The translations under genes and the position numbers were made by a program. Below are positions 5,667 to 10,795 of a DNA stretch of 10,795 nucleotides, piece after piece; position 1 is the first letter of the stretch; each line of letters opens with the position of its first letter. The notes under the pieces are model-generated. The model did not search any database. It saw nothing but the letters and a program-made list of their open reading frames with translations, and was not told the DNA's origin. The stretch spans positions 1-10,795 of the forward strand of contig CAYOVP010000062.1 of NCBI GenBank assembly GCA_964407495.1, written 5' to 3'. The DNA comes from JAJRZX01 sp964407495 (lineage in GTDB: Bacteria; Desulfobacterota; GWC2-55-46; JADFVP01).

Positions 5667-6326
5667 ATGCTTACAATCGCGCTCCCAAAGGGGCGCATCA
5701 TGAAATCAGCCATAGGCCTCTTCAAGGCCGCTGGCGTGGACTTCAGCGCCATCATGCGCAACGACCGCCGCCTCATAGCCGAGAACCCTGCAGAAGGCCT
5801 GAGGTTCATGGTCATCAGGAGCCAGGATGTGCCCACATACGTTGAGTACGGGGCCGCGGACATAGGCATCGCAGGCCGTGATGTCCTCATGGAAGAAGAC
5901 CGCGACCTCTACGAGCCCCTCGACCTCGGCATCGGGGCCTGCAGGATGGTCGTTGCCGAGCCTGCCGAACTCTCCGAGACCGATGATCCATCGAGGTGGA
6001 CGCGCATCAGGGTGGCCACAAAGTACCCCAATATCACAATGAGGCACTTCCTCGGCAAGGGCATAGAGGTGGAGATAATAAAACTCTATGGATCCATAGA
6101 ACTGGCGCCCCTACTGGGCCTCTCCGAGAGAATTGTCGACCTTGTGGAGACAGGAGAGACCCTCAGGAAGAACGGCCTCGTGGAGGTGGAGGACATAATG
6201 CCCGTGTCATCAAAACTCATATGCAACCGCGCAAGTCTCAAGACACGTCCAGCGAGGATAAAGGCGCTCATCGAGAGGCTCTCTGCGGCAATGGAGGCGC
6301 GTGACGATGAGGGCGCGGCAGGCTGA
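5667..6326 (+). CDS. hisG: ATP phosphoribosyltransferase catalytic subunit, short form
   Basis: A 219-residue enzyme for the first step of histidine synthesis, joining ATP and PRPP to give phosphoribosyl-ATP. It begins MLTIALPKGRI, typical of the short HisG, and carries the PRPP-binding block IVDLVETGETLRKNGL at about 156-171. The C-terminal regulatory ACT-like domain of long HisG is absent, so by family knowledge it needs the regulatory subunit HisZ, which is not in this window. The frame is open to an ATG at 5625 that would overlap murA by 17 bases and add 14 residues. The start at 5667 is preferred because it matches the family N-terminus and has GGA six bases upstream. Feedback inhibition by histidine would act through HisZ. 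Confidence 0.95.
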   Translation: MLTIALPKGRIMKSAIGLFKAAGVDFSAIMRNDRRLIAENPAEGLRFMVIRSQDVPTYVEYGAADIGIAGRDVLMEEDRDLYEPLDLGIGACRMVVAEPAELSETDDPSRWTRIRVATKYPNITMRHFLGKGIEVEIIKLYGSIELAPLLGLSERIVDLVETGETLRKNGLVEVEDIMPVSSKLICNRASLKTRPARIKALIERLSAAMEARDDEGAAG

Positions 6327-6397
6327 GGCGCTGACGGCCCTGCCTACCAGCCCGTAGAGGTGAAAAAAAGGAAAACGCCACAAAAGGACTATTCTCA

Positions 6398-7687
6398 ATG
6401 CGTATCGTAGACTCATCAGAAACTGGTTTCAAGGACGTTCTTGACAATATCTGCAGCAGGGGCAACGAAGACACGAGCGCCGTGGAGGCGGTGGTCAAGG
6501 CAATACTCGACGACGTGCGGGCCCGTGGCGACAGGGCCGTAAAAGAGTATACCCTGCGCTTCGACGGTGTCTCCATAAAACGCGGCGGCCTTGTTTCGAG
6601 GCGCGCCCGTAAAGAGGCACTGAGGGCCATCCATCCAAAAGACGTCGATATCATGAAGCGCGCCGCGGCCCGCATAGAAGACTACCACGCGCGCCAGCGC
6701 CTCGAACCACTTATATACGAGGACGACCTCGGCAACACCCTTGGCGCAAAGGTAACGCCCCTTGACCGCGTGGCGCTCTATGTACCCGGCGGAAAGGCCA
6801 GTTACCCCTCCACCGTGCTCATGAACGCCATACCCGCGCGCGTGGCCGGGGTAGGGGAAATCATAATGACCACCCCGCCGGGAAAGGACGGCATCAACCC
6901 CTATGTCCTTGCCGCTGCCGAGGTCGTTGGCGTTGACAGCGTGTACGCCATAGGCGGGGCCCAGGCCATAGGCGCAGCGGCATATGGCACAGAGAGCGTT
7001 CCACGGGTGGACAAGATTACAGGGCCTGGTAATATCTATGTGGCAACGGCAAAACGCCTCGTCTACGGCACGGTGGACATAGACATGATAGCCGGTCCAA
7101 GCGAAATCCTCATAATAAACGACGGCACCGGAGACCCTGCCTGGCTTGCCGCCGACCTCCTCAGCCAGGCCGAGCACGATGAACTCGCATCGAGCATTCT
7201 CCTTACTACATCGAGAAAGAAAGCCCTGGCCGTACAAAAAGAAGTCCGTGCACAACTCTCAAAACTGAGACCCGCACTGCGGCGCAAGGTGGCCGAGAAG
7301 TCCGTCTCTTCCTACGGACTCATCGTGGTTGTTGGGAATATGGAGGAAGCCCTTGAAATATCAAACAAAATTGCTCCAGAGCACCTCGAACTCTTTGTCA
7401 GTGACCCCATGAAGGCCCTTGAAGGCGTGCGCAACGCCGGGGCAGTCTTTCTCGGCTCCCTTACCCCCGAGTCCACTGGAGACTACATGGCCGGCCCAAA
7501 CCACACCCTCCCCACAGGGGGCACGGCACGTTTCTCCTCACCCTTAGGGATATATGATTTTCAGAAGAGGACAAGTGTAATAGGGTTTTCACCACGAGGC
7601 CTTAAGGCCCTTGGCCGCGGCATACAGCGCTTTGCCACCATCGAAGGTCTTACGGCCCACGCCACGAGCGTAAAGAAGAGGCTCTGA
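6398..7687 (+). CDS. hisD: Histidinol dehydrogenase
   Basis: A 429-residue zinc enzyme that oxidises L-histidinol to L-histidine in two NAD-dependent steps, the last reactions of the pathway. Zinc ligands are in place: Q257 and H260 in LLSQAEHDE, D362 in STGDYMAGPNH, and H421 near the C-terminus. The catalytic Glu-His pair is E328-H329 in APEHLELF. Other family blocks include YVPGGKASYPSTVLM (128-142), ITGPGNIYVATAKR (207-220) and GPSEILII (233-240). The length is normal. AAGGA (6384-6388) lies nine bases before the ATG. It is separated from hisG by 71 bases with no clear terminator and followed by hisB after 45 bases, so all are likely in one transcript. Confidence 0.97.
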   Translation: MRIVDSSETGFKDVLDNICSRGNEDTSAVEAVVKAILDDVRARGDRAVKEYTLRFDGVSIKRGGLVSRRARKEALRAIHPKDVDIMKRAAARIEDYHARQRLEPLIYEDDLGNTLGAKVTPLDRVALYVPGGKASYPSTVLMNAIPARVAGVGEIIMTTPPGKDGINPYVLAAAEVVGVDSVYAIGGAQAIGAAAYGTESVPRVDKITGPGNIYVATAKRLVYGTVDIDMIAGPSEILIINDGTGDPAWLAADLLSQAEHDELASSILLTTSRKKALAVQKEVRAQLSKLRPALRRKVAEKSVSSYGLIVVVGNMEEALEISNKIAPEHLELFVSDPMKALEGVRNAGAVFLGSLTPESTGDYMAGPNHTLPTGGTARFSSPLGIYDFQKRTSVIGFSPRGLKALGRGIQRFATIEGLTAHATSVKKRL

Positions 7688-7732
7688 CCCGCGACTGCGG
7701 TCCAAAAAAAAGCATAAAGCCCGGAGACTACA

Positions 7733-8362
7733 ATGGAACGCACGGCCAGCATTGAGAGAAAGACCACGGAGACAGATATCGCGCTAAGCCTAAACATAGA
7801 CGGCACGGGAAAGGCGGATATCACCACTCCCATTCCCTTTTTTACCCATATGCTCACCAACATGTCACGCCACGGCCTCCTTGACCTCAGCATCAAGGCC
7901 GCGGGCGACGTGGACGTGGACCTGCATCACACTGTTGAGGATACGGGCATCGTACTTGGCGAGGCCATCAAGAAGGCCCTTGGCGACAAGGCCGGCATCA
8001 CGCGCTGCGCCCATGCGAGCGTACCCATGATGGATTCGCTCTCCACCGTGGTAATAGACCTCTGCGGCAGGCCCTACTTCAGGTTCAATACCCCAGAAGA
8101 GGCCATGAGCGTCACAGGTGCGGTCATATCGCGCGCAGAAGACGGCTCCATTAAAGAGGCCTTTGACATGGGACTCCTCCGCGAGTTTCTGACGGCCCTT
8201 GCCAACGCCTCGGGCGCGGACCTACACGTTACTCTCCACTATGGCAGAGACATCCACCACTCCATAGAGAGCATCTTCAAGGCCCTTGGCCGTGCCATAA
8301 AGGGCGCCGTAGAGAGAGACGAGAGGATTACCGGCGCGCTCTCCACAAAGGGAAGGCTCTGA
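7733..8362 (+). CDS. hisB: Imidazoleglycerol-phosphate dehydratase, single-function form
   Basis: A 209-residue manganese enzyme that dehydrates imidazoleglycerol phosphate to imidazoleacetol phosphate. The two metal-binding HHxxE motifs are intact: HHTVE at 65-69 and HHSIE at 175-179. There is no fused histidinol-phosphatase domain, unlike enterobacterial HisB, so the phosphatase is encoded elsewhere. Two usually conserved spots differ from what I remember of the family: FFTHML at 36-41, where FFDHML or FLDHML is usual, and VPMMDSL at 97-103, where PMDEAL is usual. The rest is regular, so the protein is probably active. GGAG (7723-7726) lies six bases before the ATG. The stop is only three bases from the hisH start, suggesting coupled translation. 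Confidence 0.95.
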   Translation: MERTASIERKTTETDIALSLNIDGTGKADITTPIPFFTHMLTNMSRHGLLDLSIKAAGDVDVDLHHTVEDTGIVLGEAIKKALGDKAGITRCAHASVPMMDSLSTVVIDLCGRPYFRFNTPEEAMSVTGAVISRAEDGSIKEAFDMGLLREFLTALANASGADLHVTLHYGRDIHHSIESIFKALGRAIKGAVERDERITGALSTKGRL

Positions 8363-8365
8363 GAC

Positions 8366-8995
8366 GTGATAGCAATCATCGACTATGACATGGGAAACAT
8401 CCGGAGCGTTGCAAACGCCTTCAGGCGCCTTGGGGCCGAGGTCTCTGTGACGCGCGACCCCCTCGTCATCCGCGATGCGAGCCACGTCGTGCTCCCTGGC
8501 GTGGGCGCCTTTCGCGACTGCATGGCCAACCTCGAACGCTTCGGCCTCATAGAGCCAGTGCTCCGGTCCATATCCTCTGGCAAGCCCTTTCTCGGCATCT
8601 GCCTCGGACTTCAACTCCTCTTCGAGGAGGGCCTCGAGTTCGGCCTCCACAAGGGCCTCGGCGTCCTGAAGGGACAGGTGGTTCGCTTTGACGAGCACAT
8701 GCCCGGCCCCTCGGGCACGACCCTCAAGATACCGCATATGGGCTGGAACGACATAAAGATGGAGAAGGAATCGCTCCTCCTCAAGGACATCCCCGATGGC
8801 TCATACTTCTACTTCGTACACTCCTACTACGCCCGCCCCACAGCGCCAGAGGAGGTAAATCTCTCCACAACAGAGTATGGCATAAGATTTACCTCGGCCA
8901 TAGAAAGGGACAACATCATGGCAACGCAGTTCCACCCCGAAAAGAGCCAGCGCCTGGGGTTGAAGATAATAGAAAATTTTATCAATATTAAATAG
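8366..8995 (+). CDS. hisH: Imidazole glycerol phosphate synthase, glutaminase subunit
   Basis: A 209-residue class I glutamine amidotransferase. It releases ammonia from glutamine and channels it to HisF, which makes imidazoleglycerol phosphate and AICAR. The catalytic triad is visible: C79 in KPFLGICLGLQ, and H190 and E192 in TQFHPEKSQ. The oxyanion segment PGVGAFRDC lies at 44-52. The start is a GTG at 8366, three bases after the hisB stop, with GGAAGG (8351-8356) inside the end of hisB as its ribosome-binding site, a layout typical of translational coupling. The obligate partner HisF is not in the window. The length is normal. Confidence 0.96.
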   Translation: MIAIIDYDMGNIRSVANAFRRLGAEVSVTRDPLVIRDASHVVLPGVGAFRDCMANLERFGLIEPVLRSISSGKPFLGICLGLQLLFEEGLEFGLHKGLGVLKGQVVRFDEHMPGPSGTTLKIPHMGWNDIKMEKESLLLKDIPDGSYFYFVHSYYARPTAPEEVNLSTTEYGIRFTSAIERDNIMATQFHPEKSQRLGLKIIENFINIK

Positions 8996-9012
8996 ATGGG
9001 CAAGGGACTGAA

Positions 9013-9735
9013 ATGATAGTAATACCTGCGGTGGACATAAAGGACGGAAAATGCGTGCGCCTGCTCGAGGGCCGATTTGACGCCGTTACAGAGTACTTCG
9101 ACGACCCCGTGGACGCCGCACTCCTCTGGGCCCGCGCAGGCGCTGAACTCATTCACCTCGTAGACCTCGACGGGGCGCTCGAGGGACGCTCCGTGCACAT
9201 AGCCCTCATCCGCCGCATCATCGAGGTAACAGGCGCAGAAGTCGAAATAGGCGGGGGAATACGCAACGAAGAGACCGCAGAGGCCTATCTTGCCATTCCC
9301 GGCGTACGCCGTATAATCCTCGGCACAGCCGCCTACAAAGACCCGGACTTCCTCCGCTCCCTTGCCGCCGCTCACCCGGGGCGTGTTGCCGTGGGTATAG
9401 ACGCCAAGAACGGGCTCGTGGCCCTCAAGGGCTGGGTGGACGTGACCGGGACGCGCGCAGTTGACTTTGCCCGTGAACTCGAAGACGCAGGAGTTGCCGC
9501 CATAATATATACGGACATCTCAAGAGACGGCGCCCTCAGGGGACCAAACGTCAAGGCTACATGCGAACTCGCCGACGCAGTGAACATACCCGTTGTCGCC
9601 TCTGGAGGGGTCTCGTCCATCGAGGATATACGGGCCTTCAAGGGTAGGAACATCGAGGGCATAATCGTCGGTAAGGCGCTCTATACCGGAGACGTGAACC
9701 TCGAAGAGGCGATCGCTCTTACAAAAGAACTGTAA
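9013..9735 (+). CDS. hisA: ProFAR isomerase (phosphoribosylformimino-AICAR isomerase)
   Basis: A 240-residue (beta/alpha)8-barrel enzyme that carries out the Amadori rearrangement of ProFAR to PRFAR. It opens MIVIPAVDIKDGKCVRL, with the catalytic acid/base Asp at position 8 and the second Asp at 130 (VGIDAKNG). Phosphate-binding loops are at about 80-82 (GGG) and 198-199 (SGGV). The sequence VDIKDGKCVRLLEGRF separates HisA from HisF. The loop RDGALRGPN at 171-179 has Ala where T. maritima HisA has Thr; I recall Met there in some homologues, so the position is variable. AAGGGA (9002-9007) lies five bases before the ATG, which follows hisH by 17 bases. Instead of hisF, repeat elements start within about 30 bases of its stop. 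Confidence 0.97.
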   Translation: MIVIPAVDIKDGKCVRLLEGRFDAVTEYFDDPVDAALLWARAGAELIHLVDLDGALEGRSVHIALIRRIIEVTGAEVEIGGGIRNEETAEAYLAIPGVRRIILGTAAYKDPDFLRSLAAAHPGRVAVGIDAKNGLVALKGWVDVTGTRAVDFARELEDAGVAAIIYTDISRDGALRGPNVKATCELADAVNIPVVASGGVSSIEDIRAFKGRNIEGIIVGKALYTGDVNLEEAIALTKEL

Positions 9736-9762
9736 GAAGGAAAAAAGAAAGAAAGAGAAAAT

Positions 9763-9884
9763 GGGCCGGGCGGGCCCTGCCAAAAGAAAGAAAAGAAGGG
9801 TGTGTCGGGCGGGCTTTGCCCGTAAAAAGACAGGAAGACTCTTCCACTTTCTTTTTGAAAAAAGAAAGTGGAGCAAATAAAACC
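9763..9884 (+). repeat. Two-hairpin repeat, copy B (after hisA), with an extra GC hairpin in front
   Basis: A short GC-rich block GGGCC...GGCCC (9763-9777) comes first, followed by purine-rich sequence. Hairpin 1 is CGGGC-TTT-GCCCG (9810-9822). After a 20-base linker, hairpin 2 has perfect 13-bp arms TCCACTTTCTTTT (9843-9855) and AAAAGAAAGTGGA (9860-9872) around the loop TGAA, then GCAAATAAAACC. Compared with copy A, three of the four outer pairs of hairpin 2 have changed on both sides. The leading block (9766-9781) looks like a degenerate extra copy of hairpin 1. Confidence 0.75.
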
Positions 9885-9888
9885 AATG

Positions 9889-9911
9889 CCAGCGGCCCTG
9901 CGGGCCGCTGG
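9889..9911 (+). repeat. GC-rich hairpin inside the copy B cluster
   Basis: CCAGCGGCCC (9889-9898) and GGGCCGCTGG (9902-9911) form a perfect 10-bp stem with the 3-base loop TGC. It lies between hairpin 2 and the REP-like hairpin of copy B. Copy A has no hairpin at this point but has a similar GC palindrome at 4342-4361, after its REP-like hairpin. No T-run follows in the next bases, so it is a poor candidate for an intrinsic terminator of the his genes. Confidence 0.65.
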
Positions 9912-9926
9912 GACGCCAGTGCTTGA

Positions 9927-9961
9927 AGGTCGGGTAGAGCGAAGCGAAACCCGACAAATAA
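9927..9961 (+). repeat. REP-like hairpin, copy B
   Basis: GTCGGGT (9929-9935) pairs with ACCCGAC (9949-9955) around the loop AGAGCGAAGCGAA and is followed by AAATAA. Against copy A at 4277-4303 the stem differs by one T-A to C-G exchange on both arms, and the loop by one base. The direction relative to hairpins 1 and 2 is the same as in copy A. The stretch 9962-10040 that follows holds no recognisable gene. Confidence 0.75.
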
Positions 9962-10043
9962 GGAAAATTTACAAGGGTGAATCTCCCACGACAGGAGTTG
10001 GGGGGCTGCAAAGGTTATCCCAGGTCGAGTTTCAGCCTTGTGG

Positions 10044-10155
10044 GGTGGACTTTGTCCACCAGAAGAAAAAGACAAAAGAGAAAGAAGCGGTCTGGGTACG
10101 CTTATTGAAAGATCCCGCTTTCTTTTGGAAAAAAGAAAGCTGGGTAAAGAAAACC
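10044..10155 (+). repeat. Two-hairpin repeat, copy C
   Basis: Hairpin 1 is a longer version, GGTGGAC-TTT-GTCCACC (10044-10060), perfect over seven pairs and with the same TTT loop as copy B. The linker is 53 bases, against about 20 in copies A and B. Hairpin 2 keeps the core GCTTTCTTTT (10117-10126) and AAAAGAAAGC (10131-10140) with loop GGAA. CCC (10114-10116) and GGG (10142-10144) extend it past a bulged T, and TAAAGAAAACC follows. No REP-like third hairpin is seen. It marks the boundary between GC-rich and AT-richer DNA. Confidence 0.7.
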
Positions 10156-10180
10156 GTTTTTCTGGCACAGTAGGATGATG

Positions 10181-10210
10181 TTGTCAATCTGTCATCTCTT
10201 TCTTCATGAT
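10181..10210 (+). promoter_or_regulatory. Weak candidate promoter of the HNH gene
   Basis: TTGTCA (10181-10186, five of six consensus bases) and CATGAT (10205-10210, four of six) are 18 bases apart. Transcription would start near 10217, leaving a leader of only about seven bases before the ATG at 10224. That could explain why no ribosome-binding site is visible. This is a low-confidence reading. Confidence 0.25.
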
Positions 10211-10223
10211 TGGTAACACAACG

Positions 10224-10795
10224 ATGAAACAAAAACAAAGATTGTTACTCCTGCTCAGGAAGTTTTGTGATAAGAAAGGGAGCAGAACTTTCACTCTCAA
10301 GGAACTTTATCGCGTCTATGATGATTTTGAAAATATAGGCATTGGTGGAAAGACGCCCAGGGCTACTGTCAGGAGGCTTTTACAGGAATTAAGAGACGAC
10401 AAGATGCTCTCTTTTCTTGACTCAAGAGGAGCATATACTCTCCTGGGGGTAAGTCTTCTCCATAATGAAATGGAAAATAAGAACCTTGCAGAGATTGCTT
10501 TGGAGATTAAAACTCCAGAAAAGCAAGAGTACTTTATTGAGGCATATGCCCGTAATCGTGGCTGGGTCAGAGAAGCCAAAAAAAGATTGGGCTTGGACTG
10601 TCTCTTTCCAAGATGCCGAAATTCATTTGTCAAGGAGGATGGAACTCCATATATTGAAGTCCATCATATAATCCCCTTGTATGCCGGTGGTGTTGATGGC
10701 ATATGGAATCTTTCTGTAGTTTGTGCCCATCATCATAAAATGGCACATTTTGCAGATTTGAAAACTCGAAGATATGTAGAAAGTATTTTGTTAAG
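10224..10795 (+). CDS. Winged-helix plus HNH endonuclease, 3' end beyond window
   Basis: 190 codons are visible and the frame is still open at the right edge. Residues of about 20-74 (FTLKELYRVYDDFE, then TVRRLLQELRDDKMLSFLDSRGAYTLL) look like a winged helix-turn-helix of the kind found at the C-terminus of DpnI-type enzymes. Residues of about 110-178 are an HNH nuclease domain: C126 and C131, the block YIEVHHIIPLYAGG (143-156) with H147 and H148, N162 in WNLS, and C167-H170-H171 and H175 in CAHHHKMAH. The Cys/His set suggests a structural zinc. Such a protein could be a restriction enzyme, perhaps recognising modified DNA, but this is inferred from domains only. An in-frame ATG at 10206 is an alternative start; neither start has a clear ribosome-binding site. 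Base composition and leucine codons (TTG, TTA, CTT) differ from the his genes, consistent with transfer. Confidence 0.8.
   Translation, partial: MKQKQRLLLLLRKFCDKKGSRTFTLKELYRVYDDFENIGIGGKTPRATVRRLLQELRDDKMLSFLDSRGAYTLLGVSLLHNEMENKNLAEIALEIKTPEKQEYFIEAYARNRGWVREAKKRLGLDCLFPRCRNSFVKEDGTPYIEVHHIIPLYAGGVDGIWNLSVVCAHHHKMAHFADLKTRRYVESILL

Noticed and set aside
4259..5890. Long minus-strand open frame of 543 codons opposite murA
   Set aside because: It is antisense to murA and hisG, ends in the repeat, and its Cys- and His-rich translation shows no domain. It is a shadow caused by high GC and biased codon use.
7686..7702. Small hairpin GACC-CGC / GCGGTC at the hisD stop
   Set aside because: Short, with a bulge, and followed by an A-run, so it is neither a terminator nor clearly beyond chance in GC-rich DNA.
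9520..10168. Two overlapping minus-strand open frames after hisA
   Set aside because: They translate the repeats and the antisense of hisA, giving Phe/Ser/Leu-rich low-complexity sequence. Frames of this sort are a common artefact of REP-like repeats.
9868..10173. Open frame of 101 codons on the plus strand
   Set aside because: It is made of the repeat hairpins themselves (REP-like hairpin, hairpin 1 and hairpin 2 translated through) and has no protein-like pattern.
1..10795. tRNA, rRNA or CRISPR array
   Set aside because: No T-loop-like GTTCRANNC cloverleaf context, no rRNA signature and no regularly spaced direct repeats were found by eye on either strand.

Overview
The window is about 10.8 kb of mostly GC-rich bacterial chromosome. 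A hand count of one hisA line (9061-9120) gives 38 of 60 G+C. The conserved gene order rpmE - thyX - prfA - murA - hisG - hisD - hisB - hisH - hisA, together with a lipoprotein and a GAF-GGDEF protein, suggests a Gram-negative bacterium of the Deltaproteobacteria (Desulfobacterota) or Nitrospirota type. That placement is inferred from remembered gene orders, not from a search.

Layout. Positions 63-1497 (minus strand) hold a GAF-GGDEF diguanylate cyclase followed by a small SmpA/BamE-like lipoprotein, probably one transcript. Positions 1498-1917 are a divergent intergenic region with a candidate promoter for each direction, a G-run able to form a quadruplex, tandem 11-bp repeats and an inverted repeat just before rpmE. 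Positions 1918-4146 (plus) hold rpmE (L31), thyX (flavin-dependent thymidylate synthase) and prfA (RF1); the 234-bp thyX-prfA gap has a potential two-state hairpin. Positions 4147-4369 hold a multi-hairpin repeat where prmC often lies. Positions 4370-9735 hold murA and five histidine genes (hisG, hisD, hisB, hisH, hisA), closely spaced and co-directional. Positions 9736-10205 hold two further copies of the repeat where hisF often lies. From about 10206 to the right edge the DNA is AT-richer (23 of 60 and 24 of 60 G+C on two hand-counted lines) and carries the 5' part of a gene for a winged-helix plus HNH nuclease.

How the genes work together. rpmE and prfA serve translation, thyX makes dTMP and murA starts peptidoglycan synthesis. 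The his genes cover the ATP-phosphoribosyltransferase step (HisG, short form, needing a HisZ elsewhere), ProFAR isomerisation (HisA), the glutaminase half of the IGP synthase (HisH), dehydration of IGP (HisB) and the final oxidation (HisD). HisF, the obligate partner of HisH, is not seen, nor are HisZ, HisC, HisI/HisE or histidinol-phosphate phosphatase.

The most interesting signal is non-coding. Three intergenic copies of a compound element (near 4182, 9810 and 10044) share two hairpins in the same order and orientation, and two copies have a third, REP-like hairpin. Stem bases change between copies in a compensatory way, so the folded shape appears to be conserved. The copies sit at the two places where this otherwise conserved gene order is broken. 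The second notable item is the winged-helix/HNH gene at the AT-rich edge, a candidate modification-dependent restriction nuclease.
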